Source: Alphaproteobacteria bacterium
Lineage (GTDB): Bacteria > Pseudomonadota > Alphaproteobacteria > Caulobacterales > Aquidulcibacteraceae
Assembly: GCA_026400735.1 (NCBI GenBank)
Contig: JAPLOL010000036.1
Location: 1 to 44,220, forward strand
Reading direction: 5' to 3'
Length of the DNA stretch: 44,220 bases
This document shows, piece by piece, positions 1 through 11,206 of this stretch (the first letter of the stretch is position 1; every line of letters starts with the position of its first letter). The translations under genes were made by a program, and so were the position numbers. The notes below the pieces were generated by a model that was given only the letters and a program-made list of their open reading frames with translations, did no database searches and was not told the origin of the DNA.

Positions 1-73
1 ACCTCACCTGTCTTGCCCCTCTCTGGGATCAGGCCGCGCCCAACCCCATTTGTGAAGATACACTGACGACTCG

Positions 74-2092
74 ATGAGCGGCGCCGACAAACCCATCACG
101 CCTCCGCTGGAGCACCTGCCCGCGGAAGATGCGCCGACGCCTGCCCTGAAAGGCATCGAGGCAATCCGCGATACGTGGAAGCGCCTGCCGATGAAGCCAG
201 GCGTCTATCGGATGATCGGGTCCGATGGCGAAGTTTTGTATGTCGGCAAAGCCAAGAGCCTGAAGAACCGCGTCGGCCAATACGCGCAAGGGCGCGGGCA
301 CACGAACGCGATCTACCGGATGATCCATCAAGTCGTCTCGATGGAGATCATCGTTACGGCGACGGAGACCGAAGCTCTGTTGCTCGAGACGAACATGATC
401 AAGCGGCTGCGGCCGCGCTACAACGTGCTGATGCGGGACGATAAGAGCTTCCCGTACATCGCCATCCGCACCGACCACGAAACGCCGGTGCTGCAAAAGC
501 ACCGCGGCGCGAAAAGCTTCAAAGGCAAGTTCTACGGGCCGTTCGCGAGCGCGGGCGCGGTGAACCGGACGCTGAATACGTTGCAGAAAGCGTTCCTGCT
601 GCGCTCGTGTTCGGACTCGACGTTTAGCGGGCGCACGCGGCCATGCATGCTTTATCAGATCAAGCGCTGCTCGGCGCCGTGTACGGGGATGGTGAGCGAC
701 GGTGAGTATGCGGCGCTCGTGAAGGACAGCGTCGATTTCCTCGAAGGCCGCTCGGTTGAGCTGCAAGACCGCCTCGCGGTTGAGATGCGGGATTCGGCTG
801 AGAAGCTTGAGTTTGAGCACGCGGCGCGACTGCGCAATCGAATCCGTGCGCTCGCAAGCGTGCGCGCTTCGCAAGGCATCAACCCGCATACCTTCGACGA
901 AGCTGACGTGTTCGCACTTCATGTCGAAGGCGGCCAATCCTGCATTCAGGTGTTTTTCTTCCGCGCCGGCCAGAACTGGGGCAACCGCGCCTACTTCCCG
1001 CGGCACAGCGTTGAGGAAACGCCGGAAGACATCCTCTCGGCATTCATCGCGCAATTCTACGATGATCGTGAGCCGCCGAAGTTGATGCTCGTCAATGTCG
1101 AACCGACAGATCGCGAATTGCTGGAAGAAGCGTTGTGTGTGCGCGCGGAGTGCAAAGTTGAAATCCGCAGGCCGGAGCGCGGTGAGAAGCGCGAGATCGT
1201 TGACGCCGTTTTGCTGAACGCCCGCGAAGCGCTTGGGCGGCGGATGGCAGAGACCGGCAGCGTGGCGAAGCTGCTTGACGGCGTGGCCGAAGTGTTCGGC
1301 CTTTCGCAGCGGCCGGAGCGGATTGAGGTCTACGACAACAGCCACATCCAAGGCACGAATGCGCTCGGCGCGATGGTCGTCGCCGGGCCTGAGGGCTTTA
1401 CCAAGAACCAGTACCGCAAGTTCAACATGAAGTCGGAAGAGTTCGACGGTGACGACTTCGCGATGATGAAAGCGATGATCCGCCGCCGGTTCGCCCGAAT
1501 GTTGCAGGAGCGTGAAGAGGATACGCCGACGCAAACCACGGTGGCGGACGATGCGAGCGGGCACGTCTCGGACGGCGGTGTCGACTTCTCCAAGGAGCGC
1601 GACAGCGATGCGCCGGAGACCAAGTTCGGCGCGTGGCCCGATCTGGTACTGATCGACGGCGGCGATGGGCAGCTCAACGCAGCGCTGGAAGCGCTGGATG
1701 AGCTTGGTCTGAAAAACCGCATCACCATCGCCGGCATCGCCAAAGGCGTGGACCGCGACGCGGGGCGCGAACGCTTCTTCATTCCCGGCAAACCGGCGTT
1801 CCGGCTCGACGAGAAGAGCCCGGTTCTCTACTACCTGCAGCGGCTCCGGGACGAAGCGCACCGCTTCGCCATCGGCGCTCATCGCGGCAAGCGCAGCGCC
1901 GGGCTTACGAAGAATCCGCTCGACGAAATCGGCGGTATTGGCCCGGCGCGAAAACGCGCCCTCCTCGATCGCTTCGGCTCGGCGCGCGGCGTGTCACGTG
2001 CTGGATTGTCGGAATTGGAAGGCGTCGAGGGCGTCAACAAAGAACTGGCGAAACGCATTTATGACTTCTTCCGAGACGGCAACAAATCCTGA
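74..2092 (+). CDS. uvrC: Excinuclease ABC subunit C
   Basis: UvrC makes both incisions around bulky DNA lesions in nucleotide excision repair, after UvrA/UvrB have located the damage. The 672-residue product has the family layout. An N-terminal GIY-YIG nuclease domain spans about residues 40-120 (GVYRMIG, then [13 protein letters not shown]). A UVR motif that contacts UvrB follows at about 220-255 ([15 protein letters not shown]). The RNase H-like 5' nuclease domain contains [10 protein letters not shown] and [11 protein letters not shown]. Two C-terminal helix-hairpin-helix motifs contain [13 protein letters not shown]. The length is normal for the family apart from a low-complexity acidic insert at about 475-515. 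The ATG at 74 has no strong ribosome binding site, but nothing downstream fits the conserved N-terminus better. The 3' end overlaps pgsA by 32 bases, so the two are probably co-transcribed. Confidence 0.97.
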   Translation: MSGADKPITPPLEHLPAEDAPTPALKGIEAIRDTWKRLPMKPGVYRMIGSDGEVLYVGKAKSLKNRVGQYAQGRGHTNAIYRMIHQVVSMEIIVTATETEALLLETNMIKRLRPRYNVLMRDDKSFPYIAIRTDHETPVLQKHRGAKSFKGKFYGPFASAGAVNRTLNTLQKAFLLRSCSDSTFSGRTRPCMLYQIKRCSAPCTGMVSDGEYAALVKDSVDFLEGRSVELQDRLAVEMRDSAEKLEFEHAARLRNRIRALASVRASQGINPHTFDEADVFALHVEGGQSCIQVFFFRAGQNWGNRAYFPRHSVEETPEDILSAFIAQFYDDREPPKLMLVNVEPTDRELLEEALCVRAECKVEIRRPERGEKREIVDAVLLNAREALGRRMAETGSVAKLLDGVAEVFGLSQRPERIEVYDNSHIQGTNALGAMVVAGPEGFTKNQYRKFNMKSEEFDGDDFAMMKAMIRRRFARMLQEREEDTPTQTTVADDASGHVSDGGVDFSKERDSDAPETKFGAWPDLVLIDGGDGQLNAALEALDELGLKNRITIAGIAKGVDRDAGRERFFIPGKPAFRLDEKSPVLYYLQRLRDEAHRFAIGAHRGKRSAGLTKNPLDEIGGIGPARKRALLDRFGSARGVSRAGLSELEGVEGVNKELAKRIYDFFRDGNKS

Positions 2093-2714
2093 CGCGCCCG
2101 CAACACGCGTGAGCCCGATCCCGACGCTGCTGACGGTGTTCCGCATCGTGATGGGGCCGGTGGTTGCAGCGCTCGTGTTGTGGGCTGCAACGCAAGCGCA
2201 CATCGACCCGCTGCTTTCCGGCTTTATCTATGCGCTCGCGCTCATCTTATTCGTGCTGGCGGCAGCTACCGATTGGCTCGACGGCTATCTCGCCCGTAGG
2301 TGGAGCGCTGTGACGCCGTTAGGCGCGGCGCTGGATCATGCCGCCGACAAAGTGCTGATCACATGCTCACTCGTTGCGCTCGCCTACGCGTCGCTGCCGA
2401 TCGCGTTGGTCGCCGCGTCAGTTATTATTCTAGGGCGCGACGTAGCCGTTGCTGGCTTGAGGGAAGGAATCTCAGCGCAAGGCAAGACGCTCCCGGTCAG
2501 CCAGCTCGGAAAATGGAAAGCGGCGGCAGAGATGGCCGGCGTAGGCGCCTATCTCGCGTTTCAGGCAGCCGTACTGTTGTCGGCAGCGTTTGGCTTGCCT
2601 GCCAGCATCAGCGATGGTTTGGACTGGGCCGCGCGCATCCTGATTTGGTCGGCGGCGATGTTGGCGCTGATCAGCGGCGCGCAGTACGTCGGCACGCTTC
2701 TGAAGCGCGATTAA
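2061..2714 (+). CDS. pgsA: CDP-diacylglycerol--glycerol-3-phosphate 3-phosphatidyltransferase
   Basis: This integral membrane enzyme makes phosphatidylglycerophosphate from CDP-diacylglycerol and glycerol-3-phosphate, the committed step to phosphatidylglycerol and cardiolipin. The complete CDP-alcohol phosphatidyltransferase signature DGx2ARx8Gx3Dx3D is present at residues 74-96 (DGYLARR ... G ... D ... D). Hydrophobic segments flank it at about 23-42, 53-70 and 98-120, with more at the C-terminus. The frame stays open upstream inside uvrC, but the ATG at 2061 gives the usual length (217 aa). A GTG at 2109 is an alternative. The uvrC-pgsA pairing is common in Alphaproteobacteria. The stop codon touches the end of a tiny ORF on the other strand. 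Confidence 0.93.
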   Translation: MTSSETATNPDAPATRVSPIPTLLTVFRIVMGPVVAALVLWAATQAHIDPLLSGFIYALALILFVLAAATDWLDGYLARRWSAVTPLGAALDHAADKVLITCSLVALAYASLPIALVAASVIILGRDVAVAGLREGISAQGKTLPVSQLGKWKAAAEMAGVGAYLAFQAAVLLSAAFGLPASISDGLDWAARILIWSAAMLALISGAQYVGTLLKRD

Positions 2715-2791
2715 TCTGGCCGACCGAACTCGATCGTGTTCAGGACGAAGATCGCCAGAATGAAAACGCCGATGGCAATGAGCGCGGCCAT
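2711..2791 (-). CDS. Possible 26-residue single-pass membrane protein
   Basis: This ORF is very short: ATG at 2791, TAA at 2713-2711. The product starts MAALIAIGVFILAIFVLN and ends TIEFGRPD, so almost the whole protein is one hydrophobic helix followed by a short polar tail. A GGGGAA sequence lies about 6 bases upstream of the ATG, at a workable ribosome-binding distance. The stop codon lies over the pgsA stop on the other strand. The function is unknown. Evidence is limited to the start, the Shine-Dalgarno-like sequence and the membrane-helix composition, so this could be a chance ORF. Confidence 0.4.
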   Translation of the reverse strand: MAALIAIGVFILAIFVLNTIEFGRPD

Positions 2792-2955
2792 GAACTTCCC
2801 CGGATTCGAAACTTTCCAAGGCTTTAGCTGATCCGGCCCGCCCCTGCCAAGGGGCTATCCGTCACACACTGGCGGCCAAATAGGTCGAAGTTCGGCGCAA
2901 GCATCGCCCACATTTCAGTGACTTGCAGGCGGTGTGGCCGCAGTCAAAGTCGGCG

Positions 2956-3330
2956 TTAGGCGTGCTGCACAACGCTGAGCAGGTTCAAATCAGGATCGTG
3001 AAACCACGCGACTTTGGTGCCGTCGGGCGCGGTCCATATCCCCCTCGCGTCCTGCACGAAGAAGCCGAAGCGCGCGAAGACGACACCATTGGCGGTTAGA
3101 CCATCGACCGTCTTGTCGATGTCCTCAACCTGGAAGGCCAACACCGCATAAGCCGCCGGCGTCACGCCCGGCACACGCGACACGCGCACGCGCGCGTTCT
3201 TGCCTTCAAACACCATGGCGTAAGTGTCTTCGCTGATGAATTTGAGACCCAGCGTGTCGCCGTAGAATGCTTTGGCGATCTCCGGTTTGACCGTGCCGAC
3301 AAGTGCCGTGACCGTCGCTGATCCGAGCAT
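2956..3330 (-). CDS. VOC (glyoxalase/bleomycin resistance) family protein
   Basis: This is a small vicinal-oxygen-chelate fold protein of 124 residues. It shows the typical halves of a glyoxalase-like module: an N-terminal beta-alpha unit with AKAFYGDTLGLKF, and a C-terminal half with VDGLTANGVVF, DARGIWTAPDGTKVAWFHDPDLNLLSVVQ. DPDLN near the end is the usual position of a metal-binding or catalytic acidic residue in the family. The substrate cannot be predicted. The start is set at the ATG at 3330 because AAGGAGG lies 6 bases upstream; the frame remains open 10 codons further but lacks such a site. It stands alone, with about 115 bases separating it from the methyltransferase upstream. Confidence 0.85.
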   Translation of the reverse strand: MLGSATVTALVGTVKPEIAKAFYGDTLGLKFISEDTYAMVFEGKNARVRVSRVPGVTPAAYAVLAFQVEDIDKTVDGLTANGVVFARFGFFVQDARGIWTAPDGTKVAWFHDPDLNLLSVVQHA

Positions 3331-3444
3331 GAGCGCCTCCTTGTTGTGGCGGCGTAGCACGACGGGGGCGCCGCGTTAAGGTCGAGTAGCGAGAGACGCC
3401 GCTGTCGTGCGCATCAGAAGCTTCGCGATGCGTCGCGTACAGGA

Positions 3445-4923
3445 TCAGGATGGGATCAGTCCCATCGCACGAAAAATCGGCAAATGATCCGCGTGGAGCG
3501 ACGCCGCGACTTGGTGCGCGCTTCGGCCGTTGAGCTCTCCCGGGCACGCGCGCGTGATCTCCGCAGCGCAATCATCAATCGTGACCTTTCCCGCGGCCTG
3601 AGAGACGATGAGCGCCCGTTCAAGCGGTGAGATATCAACGCCTGCACCGAGCACAGGTGATGCGAGCACGGCTGCGCCGCCAGGCAAACCCAGGACATAG
3701 GCATTTAGCGCGGCACATCTCTTCGAGGCTGCGCGTTCCTCTTCGACAGATAGCGCCGGCCGCACGACTTTGACCGCCGCCAACAGGATGATCCGCGAGA
3801 TGAGATCATCGATATTGATGTCGGGCAACGACGCCTCAATGTCCTTGAGAACGTGCGGGCCCGGACCCATCGCTTCGAATGCCTGCATCACAGGCACACA
3901 GCCCCTCGCTCGCAGATCGAGCTCTCCCCAAGGGCTACCCCCCTTCAGAGCGACATTGCGTGATTGCGTCGTCAGCAGGAAACGTTCAGCGCGAAAATGT
4001 TCGCGTCGTTCGTCGGGGGATAGCAGCGAAGCCTCTTTGACGAAGATGTCCTGACGAAAGCCCATTCCCTGAAAGGACTCTCGAACCGTTTCGCGTAAGA
4101 TTGGGGTCTCACATTTTGCGATGATCGCGAGCCCGCGCTCACCGAGCACAAGTTCGTCGTCATGCATGATCAGTGGAAACTGCGCGCCGAACTGAAGTCC
4201 GGCAGGACCGAGCGCGTCTTCTATCTCGGCTAGCGACATCAACTTCCAATCATCGAGGAAGTATTCTTGCCGAAGGTACACGGGATCGCGCTTGCCCATC
4301 AACGCGACCTCAGCCGCCGCCGTGGGATTTTCCTTGAAATACGCGGCGCCAGCGCTTTGCAAGCTGCGCGCGAAAGCGACAGCGTCTGCGACGTCAGCGC
4401 CCCCGCCCCGTTCGGCCAGATAGAGCTTCATCATCTGACGCAGGTAGACGACCGAGGCCCAACCCGCAGTATTGTTATAGCTCACATAGAACGCGCCGCC
4501 GGGCGCGAGTTTGCGCTTAAGGATCTCGACAATTGCGTCGCGATCTTCATCGGGCACCCACGTCCAGATGCCGTGCGCAGCGATCACGTCGAAGGTTGGC
4601 AGATCATCACGCTTGAGAAGTTCGGTGAAGGAGTCGGGCAGGAAGTGCGCGTCGGCGCCTGAGATGGACGCGATGGAAGCGGCGCCGTCGACATGGGCGC
4701 GAACGAAGTCGTTGCCCCAGAACGCGCCGTCGTTGGCGGCAGCGTGGACGTTCAGTGAGAAGCCGGAGCCAAAACCCAGCTCTAGGTAGCGAAGGGGCCG
4801 GCGCGTCGGCGCGAGAATGCCGCGGCTGAGCAGCGCCAGGCGCATTTCCGGCGGCGCTAGGCCGACGAAGTAAGTTTCTGGGTAGACCAGCTTACGCAGG
4901 TCGTCGGCAGCTTCGGACGTCAT
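3445..4923 (-). CDS. Class I SAM-dependent methyltransferase with regulatory domain
   Basis: This 492-residue protein has an N-terminal Rossmann-like methyltransferase domain. The SAM-binding motif I is YLELGFGSGFSLN at about residues 46-58. An acidic motif follows in GNDF, and FDVIAAHGIWTWV marks the motif IV/V region. The second half (from about 215) resembles the methyltransferase regulatory domain (PF10119) found in a family of large, poorly characterised bacterial methyltransferases. In some genomes such proteins act on surface or secondary-metabolism substrates, but here no neighbour hints at one. The gene is monocistronic: the ftsH terminator lies just upstream and a VOC gene lies downstream. 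The start at 4923 gives the expected N-terminus. The substrate is unknown. Confidence 0.85.
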   Translation of the reverse strand: MTSEAADDLRKLVYPETYFVGLAPPEMRLALLSRGILAPTRRPLRYLELGFGSGFSLNVHAAANDGAFWGNDFVRAHVDGAASIASISGADAHFLPDSFTELLKRDDLPTFDVIAAHGIWTWVPDEDRDAIVEILKRKLAPGGAFYVSYNNTAGWASVVYLRQMMKLYLAERGGGADVADAVAFARSLQSAGAAYFKENPTAAAEVALMGKRDPVYLRQEYFLDDWKLMSLAEIEDALGPAGLQFGAQFPLIMHDDELVLGERGLAIIAKCETPILRETVRESFQGMGFRQDIFVKEASLLSPDERREHFRAERFLLTTQSRNVALKGGSPWGELDLRARGCVPVMQAFEAMGPGPHVLKDIEASLPDINIDDLISRIILLAAVKVVRPALSVEEERAASKRCAALNAYVLGLPGGAAVLASPVLGAGVDISPLERALIVSQAAGKVTIDDCAAEITRACPGELNGRSAHQVAASLHADHLPIFRAMGLIPS

Positions 4924-4971
4924 GGCGCCCTTCTAGACATGAGCTCGAGCGCTGCCAAAGCCACAATACAA

Positions 4972-4997
4972 AACCGCCGGCCTCATGGCCGGCGGTT
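4972..4997 (-). terminator. Rho-independent terminator of the tol-pal-ftsH block
   Basis: A perfect 11-base-pair stem (AACCGCCGGCC with GGCCGGCGGTT) closes a 4-base TCAT loop, 26 bases after the ftsH stop. Read on the minus strand the stem is followed by TTTTGTATTG, a T-rich tail. It is correctly placed to end the ftsH transcript and to insulate the methyltransferase gene that starts 48 bases further on. Confidence 0.85.
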
Positions 4998-5022
4998 CGT
5001 ATCTTTGGCTTGCGTCTTCGGC

Positions 5023-6954
<1,932 letters not shown>

Positions 6955-7106
6955 TTTTTGGTCCGACCCTTCTGGTCCGCGATCCGGCGCCGGCGCGGCA
7001 ACACTTTCTTCAGCAAGATAGGGACCGCGCCCGCCGCTGAACACCCCTTACTGCCATTAGGCGCGTCAAGGGCGGGTGAACATTTGATCGGAAAATGCGG
7101 CGAAAA

Positions 7107-8321
7107 TCATGGTTTCGCACGGTTAATGTCCGGTGCGAACGCGTGCGCAACGCGATCGGCGGCGAGTGATCGCAGTGTCGGCCGCTGAGTTCCGGGAAAG
7201 ATCGGATCGCGATCAAGCACTGGCGTGTCGCCAGATCGGCGGATCCGCCAACCGGGCTCGGCGGCAGCGACGGCAAAACGATTGTCCCAAATTGTTTCCA
7301 CGCCAGGTTCGAGAACAACCATCGCAGGCTCTCGCGGCTCTTCGGATCGGCGCAAGGTTTCGCGGCGAAGCTCGACAGCGCCCTCGCCAAGCGAGACAAA
7401 CTCGACATGGCTGTGCGTGCTGCCACGATGTTCCGGCGAGGTAACTCGACGTTCGATCTCAGCAAGCTTGGTTGAACTAGGTTCGCGTTCGGCGCCGACG
7501 ACTGCTGCCATCAGCGCGCCCAGCGCGCGGCAGCGAATGTCCCTCGATCCGCGCCACGCGCTGAGGCGCAAGACAATGCGGTCGCGCTCGAACACCGCCG
7601 CCTCTGCCACCAGGACGCGCGCTTCACCATCGATCCGATCCAAGCGTGCACGCAGTCTCGCCGCCAACCTTGTGAGGCGAAGCGGCTCAAACCCCTCGGC
7701 TTGGAGCGCCGAGAGGCGCGCGCGAACGCGAACGCGCTCGTGGATCGTGTTTGCATTGGCTGGGTCCTCAAGCCACGCAACGCGCCGATCACGCAAGTAC
7801 GCGCGCAAGGTCTCGCGCCGCACCTCAAGCAACGGTCGCGCTAGCGCAAGGCCCCGCCCTTCCGGCCAGACCGGCGCGAACGCGAACGGCGCGATCCCAG
7901 CAAGTCCGCGCCATGTCGAGCCGTTGGCAGCGCGCATCAAGACGGTCTCGGCTTGATCGTCCGCGGTATGAGCGGCGGCGATGGTGTTCAACCCTTGCAA
8001 GCGGGCGTGAGCGCAGAGGGCGCGATAACGGGCGGCGCGCGCAGATTCCTGCGCGCGATTTGCACCGAAAGCCCAGTTGAGCGTGAGAATCTCGGCGCGA
8101 ACACCGAGCGCTTCGGCAGATGAACGCGCCCGCGCGGCGTCATCGGCGGAGCCATCGCGGAGTGCGTGGTCGACAATGGCCGCACACACACGCGCTGCGC
8201 CAAGCTCGGACACAAGTAAATGTAGCAGTGCAACGGAATCGCCGCCGCCGGAAAGCGCTACAAGCACCGGCTTTTCGCCGGTCCAAGCAAGCATGCGCTC
8301 GATCGTCAGCCGATCGAGCAT
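7107..8321 (-). CDS. tilS: tRNA(Ile)-lysidine synthetase
   Basis: TilS uses ATP to attach lysine to C34 of the CAU-anticodon isoleucine tRNA, changing both its codon reading and its charging. The N-type ATP-pyrophosphatase P-loop SGGGDS is at residues 24-29. It is followed by the family motifs AAHTADDQAET at about 116 and RPLLEVRRE. The 404-residue length is normal, with a less conserved tRNA-binding C-terminal part. It starts 9 bases after the cpoB stop, so it is co-transcribed with the tol-pal genes. The tilS-ftsH neighbourhood is widespread in Alphaproteobacteria. The gene is essential in most bacteria. Confidence 0.93.
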   Translation of the reverse strand: MLDRLTIERMLAWTGEKPVLVALSGGGDSVALLHLLVSELGAARVCAAIVDHALRDGSADDAARARSSAEALGVRAEILTLNWAFGANRAQESARAARYRALCAHARLQGLNTIAAAHTADDQAETVLMRAANGSTWRGLAGIAPFAFAPVWPEGRGLALARPLLEVRRETLRAYLRDRRVAWLEDPANANTIHERVRVRARLSALQAEGFEPLRLTRLAARLRARLDRIDGEARVLVAEAAVFERDRIVLRLSAWRGSRDIRCRALGALMAAVVGAEREPSSTKLAEIERRVTSPEHRGSTHSHVEFVSLGEGAVELRRETLRRSEEPREPAMVVLEPGVETIWDNRFAVAAAEPGWRIRRSGDTPVLDRDPIFPGTQRPTLRSLAADRVAHAFAPDINRAKP

Positions 8322-8330
8322 AAGGCTAGC

Positions 8331-9203
8331 TTAGGTTGGGCAGTTTGATGCGCGCGCTTCGCGAGCGGCGAGATCACGCACGTTGCGCGGCGCGTTGGGA
8401 TAGCGCGTCGGGAGTGAGTTGAAGGCGCCGCACGCTTGGCGCAGTTCGGCCGCATCGTTGTTGCCATCGCGCGCCATCCCAGCGAGCGCCATGCCGAGGC
8501 GCGCTTGCGCCTCGGGCGCGCGAGGGCCCTGCGGCGTACGCTGCAGATACGTTGCGAAGCTCGAAGCGGCATCAGGGTAATTGTTCCGCGCCAGCAAAGT
8601 GAATGCATACCAGAAGCGCGCATTCGGCGTCTGCACGACGTTCGGATAGCGCTCCAGGAATTCGGCGAAAGAAGTCTCAGCGTCCGGATAACGGCCGGCC
8701 GCGAGGAAGGACTGAGCACGAGCATAAAGCTCGTCCGCAGTCGGCGCGGGCGTTGCGGTGGTCGCGCCCGGCGTGACCGCACCAGCCGGTATGGAGCCGA
8801 GTGTGCCGGTGTTGGCTTGCTGCGCGGCGTTGAGACCTGAGGCGCCAGCATCAGCGCGCGGCGCATTTGGCGGTGCGGCGCCACCAGGCGGCGTTGCGGT
8901 TTCAGCCGGCGGCTGCGTACCAAGCTGCTGGTTCACGCCGGCGAGTTCACCGACCATGGACCGCAGACGCTGAATCTCGCGATCGCGCTGATTGATTTCA
9001 TATTGCAGGCGCTCGTTCTCAGCGGTGGCGTCAGTGAGCTGCTGCTGCAGCTCCTCAATGCGATCCTGGCGCGCATCCGCAGCGCCGTACTGAGACGGCG
9101 GCGGCAATTGGGTTTGCGCCAGAGCTGGCGCTGCAAAAAGAAACCCGGCCGCGGCGAATACCGCCGCGAGCCGGGGCTGCAAAAAGGCCGAACGTTTGGT
9201 CAT
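8331..9203 (-). CDS. cpoB: Cell division coordinator CpoB (YbgF), TPR protein
   Basis: CpoB is a periplasmic protein that links peptidoglycan synthesis to Tol-Pal-driven outer-membrane constriction. The 290-residue product has a signal peptide (hydrophobic core around 11-25, cleavage near APALAQ). A coiled-coil trimerisation segment follows at about 45-85 (DRIEELQQQLTDATAENERL). After a Pro/Ala/Gly-rich linker come three tetratricopeptide-like repeats from about 158 (LYARAQSFLAAGRYPDAE, FWYAFTLLARNNYPDAA, ARLGMALAGMARDGN). This is the usual CpoB order. It lies 42 bases after pal and 9 bases before tilS. Confidence 0.92.
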   Translation of the reverse strand: MTKRSAFLQPRLAAVFAAAGFLFAAPALAQTQLPPPSQYGAADARQDRIEELQQQLTDATAENERLQYEINQRDREIQRLRSMVGELAGVNQQLGTQPPAETATPPGGAAPPNAPRADAGASGLNAAQQANTGTLGSIPAGAVTPGATTATPAPTADELYARAQSFLAAGRYPDAETSFAEFLERYPNVVQTPNARFWYAFTLLARNNYPDAASSFATYLQRTPQGPRAPEAQARLGMALAGMARDGNNDAAELRQACGAFNSLPTRYPNAPRNVRDLAAREARASNCPT

Positions 9204-9245
9204 GGGCGAAGTCCTAGTCCGCGCGTTCGGGCCAAATTTTGACGT

Positions 9246-9746
9246 TTACGAGACCGCGCCGCTAACGATCTGCGTGTGTGCGTTTCTGTTCACACTCCAC
9301 GCCTCTTCGTTCGCACGCGCATCAAGCGGGCGTTCCTTGCCGTACGAAACGGATTCGATACGGCCGCCGTCAATGCCGAGCGACACAAGGAAATCGCGGG
9401 CCGCCGCAGCGCGGCGCGCACCGAGCGCGAGGTTATATTCGCGTGTGCCACGTTCATCGCAGTTACCGGCGACGAGCACGCGAGTGTTCGGATAGCGGCG
9501 GAGCCAAGCAGCTTGGCGCTCAAGGACCGCGCGCGCTTCAGTAGAGAGATCGAAGCGATCGTAGCCGAAGAATACGCGGTCACCGACGGAGACGCGGAAA
9601 TCTTCAACCGAACCTGGCGTCGGGCCGGACGGTTGAGTCACAGGCGGCGTCGTCGGGCCGGTCGGGCCAGTCGGAACCGGATCAGGACGGCTGGCGCAAG
9701 CGGCCAGAGTGGCCACAGCGGCCAGACCAAGAATGATGTTACGCAT
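9246..9746 (-). CDS. pal: Peptidoglycan-associated lipoprotein Pal
   Basis: Pal is the outer-membrane lipoprotein of the Tol-Pal system. It binds peptidoglycan and helps pull the outer membrane inward at division. The 166-residue product has a lipoprotein signal with the lipobox LAAC (acylated Cys17). A Pro/Gly/Thr-rich linker (about 20-48) precedes an OmpA-type domain. The peptidoglycan-binding signature NCDERGTREYNLALGARRA is at about 96-114. Length and order are standard. The 105 bases between tolB and pal contain a small hairpin, annotated separately. Confidence 0.95.
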   Translation of the reverse strand: MRNIILGLAAVATLAACASRPDPVPTGPTGPTTPPVTQPSGPTPGSVEDFRVSVGDRVFFGYDRFDLSTEARAVLERQAAWLRRYPNTRVLVAGNCDERGTREYNLALGARRAAAARDFLVSLGIDGGRIESVSYGKERPLDARANEEAWSVNRNAHTQIVSGAVS

Positions 9747-9810
9747 TAGGACAATTCTCCCCTAGAAGCGGCGCATTCGGCGTTCGCCGTACCCCCTGTA
9801 CAAGAATGCA

Positions 9811-9828
9811 AACCTGACAAAGCAGGTT
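9811..9828 (-). promoter_or_regulatory. Small hairpin in the tolB-pal spacer
   Basis: A 6-base-pair inverted repeat (AACCTG / CAGGTT) with a 6-base loop sits in the 105-base spacer between tolB and pal. There is no T-run after it on the minus strand, so it is not a convincing terminator. It could be an mRNA-processing or stability element that lets Pal be made in excess of TolB, but this is inference from position only. Confidence 0.25.
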
Positions 9829-9851
9829 CCTAGCCGATAATCGTGTCTCCG

Positions 9852-11183
9852 TCATGGCAGTATTGGCGACCAGGCAGGATCTGAGGCATCAGTTTGCGTT
9901 GGAATCCTTCGTAAATTCCGTCCCGTTAGGTCAACGGACCAAAGTTGCGGGCCTTCGCCGCGGCCTTCGCGGAAGAACATAATCACGCGGCCGTTCGGCG
10001 ACCATGTCGGCGATTCATCGAGATAGCTCTCGGTTAAGATGCGTTCACCACCGCCATCCGGGCGCATGACGCCGATCGCGAAACGCCCGCCGCTTTGGCG
10101 GGTGAACGCGATAAGGTCGCCGCGCGGCGACCAAACCGGCGTCGAGTAGCGACCTTCGCCAAAGCTGATGCGGCGTTGGTTCGAGCCGTTGGCGTTCATC
10201 ACGTAGAGCTGCGGAGAGCCGCCGCGATCGGAGTTGAACACGATCTGACCGCCATCCGGCGAATAGCTCGGCGACGTATCGATGGCTGGATGATTGGTAA
10301 GACGCTGACGCGCACGGGTTTGTAGATCCATCGTGTAGATCTCGGAATTGCCGTTCATGTCGAGCGTCAGCACAACGCCGTTGCCATCGGGGCGGAAGCG
10401 CGGCGCGAATGTCATGCCTGGGAAGTCGCCCAGCACTTCGCGACGGTTGGTGCTCAGATTGTAGAGGAAGACGCGCGGCGCGCCGGTTTCGAAGCTCATG
10501 TAGGTGAGCACGCGCGTGTTCGGCGCGAAGCGCGGTGTGAGCACCATCGCGTCTGGGCCGGTCAGAAAGCTCGGGTTTGCGCCATCTTGATCCATAATCA
10601 TCAGACGTTTGATGCGACGCGTGCGCGGACCGCTTTCCGACACGAAGAGAATTTGCGTGTCAAAATAGCCCTGCTCCCCGGTGAGCTCCTGGTAGACGGT
10701 ATCAGCAATCCGGTGCGCAACACGCCGCCAGCCGTCCGGCGTACGGTCGATCTGTAGAATACGCGTCAGCGCGCGCTCGCCGAACGTGTCGTAGACCATG
10801 AAGCTGACACGGATGCGTCCATCCGGCAGCGACTGGACGTCGCCGACAACCAAGGCTTGCGCGTCGATAATCTTCCAGTCAGCGAACCGCGGCGGGATAT
10901 TGAGCGCTTCGATGCGCTGAATGAACGCGTCCGTGCCGATTGGACGGAAGAGACCAGAGCGATCCAGATCGGCGCGCACGACACCGGAAATGTCGCGCCC
11001 AATCTGTTGAAGCGCGGGGCTATCGCCAAGCAAGTCGATAACCGCGATCGGCATCGGATCCAGATTGCCTTGAGTGATGTCGACGTGAACGCGATCCGGT
11101 TCTTGCGCAAAGCTGGGCGTCGTTGTGAGAGCAACGGCGAAGATCGCGGCCAGCGATGCCAACAGAAATTTCATCAAGCGCAT
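9852..11183 (-). CDS. tolB: Tol-Pal system protein TolB
   Basis: TolB is the periplasmic beta-propeller that alternates between Pal and TolA in the trans-envelope Tol-Pal machine. The 443-residue precursor has a signal peptide ([16 protein letters not shown] ... TPSFAQ). An N-terminal TolB_N domain (about 30-160) follows. The C-terminal six-bladed propeller carries the recurring WD40-like signature, for example [28 protein letters not shown] and [11 protein letters not shown]. Two ATGs three codons apart (11183 and 11174) are both possible. I keep the first. It follows tolA after 23 bases, in the conserved order. Confidence 0.96.
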   Translation of the reverse strand: MRLMKFLLASLAAIFAVALTTTPSFAQEPDRVHVDITQGNLDPMPIAVIDLLGDSPALQQIGRDISGVVRADLDRSGLFRPIGTDAFIQRIEALNIPPRFADWKIIDAQALVVGDVQSLPDGRIRVSFMVYDTFGERALTRILQIDRTPDGWRRVAHRIADTVYQELTGEQGYFDTQILFVSESGPRTRRIKRLMIMDQDGANPSFLTGPDAMVLTPRFAPNTRVLTYMSFETGAPRVFLYNLSTNRREVLGDFPGMTFAPRFRPDGNGVVLTLDMNGNSEIYTMDLQTRARQRLTNHPAIDTSPSYSPDGGQIVFNSDRGGSPQLYVMNANGSNQRRISFGEGRYSTPVWSPRGDLIAFTRQSGGRFAIGVMRPDGGGERILTESYLDESPTWSPNGRVIMFFREGRGEGPQLWSVDLTGRNLRRIPTQTDASDPAWSPILP

Positions 11184-11206
11184 GGGCTTCTAGCCTCTAG
11201 GTTCAA

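Noticed and set aside
29..1882. 617-codon open frame on the minus strand opposite uvrC
   Set aside because: It is antisense to a clear uvrC gene. Its product is rich in Arg, His and Leu with no domain, typical of a shadow frame in GC-rich DNA.
2840..2855. Hairpin GCCCCT-GCCA-AGGGGC downstream of pgsA
   Set aside because: There is no T-run on either strand and it is only 6 base pairs, so I do not call it a terminator.
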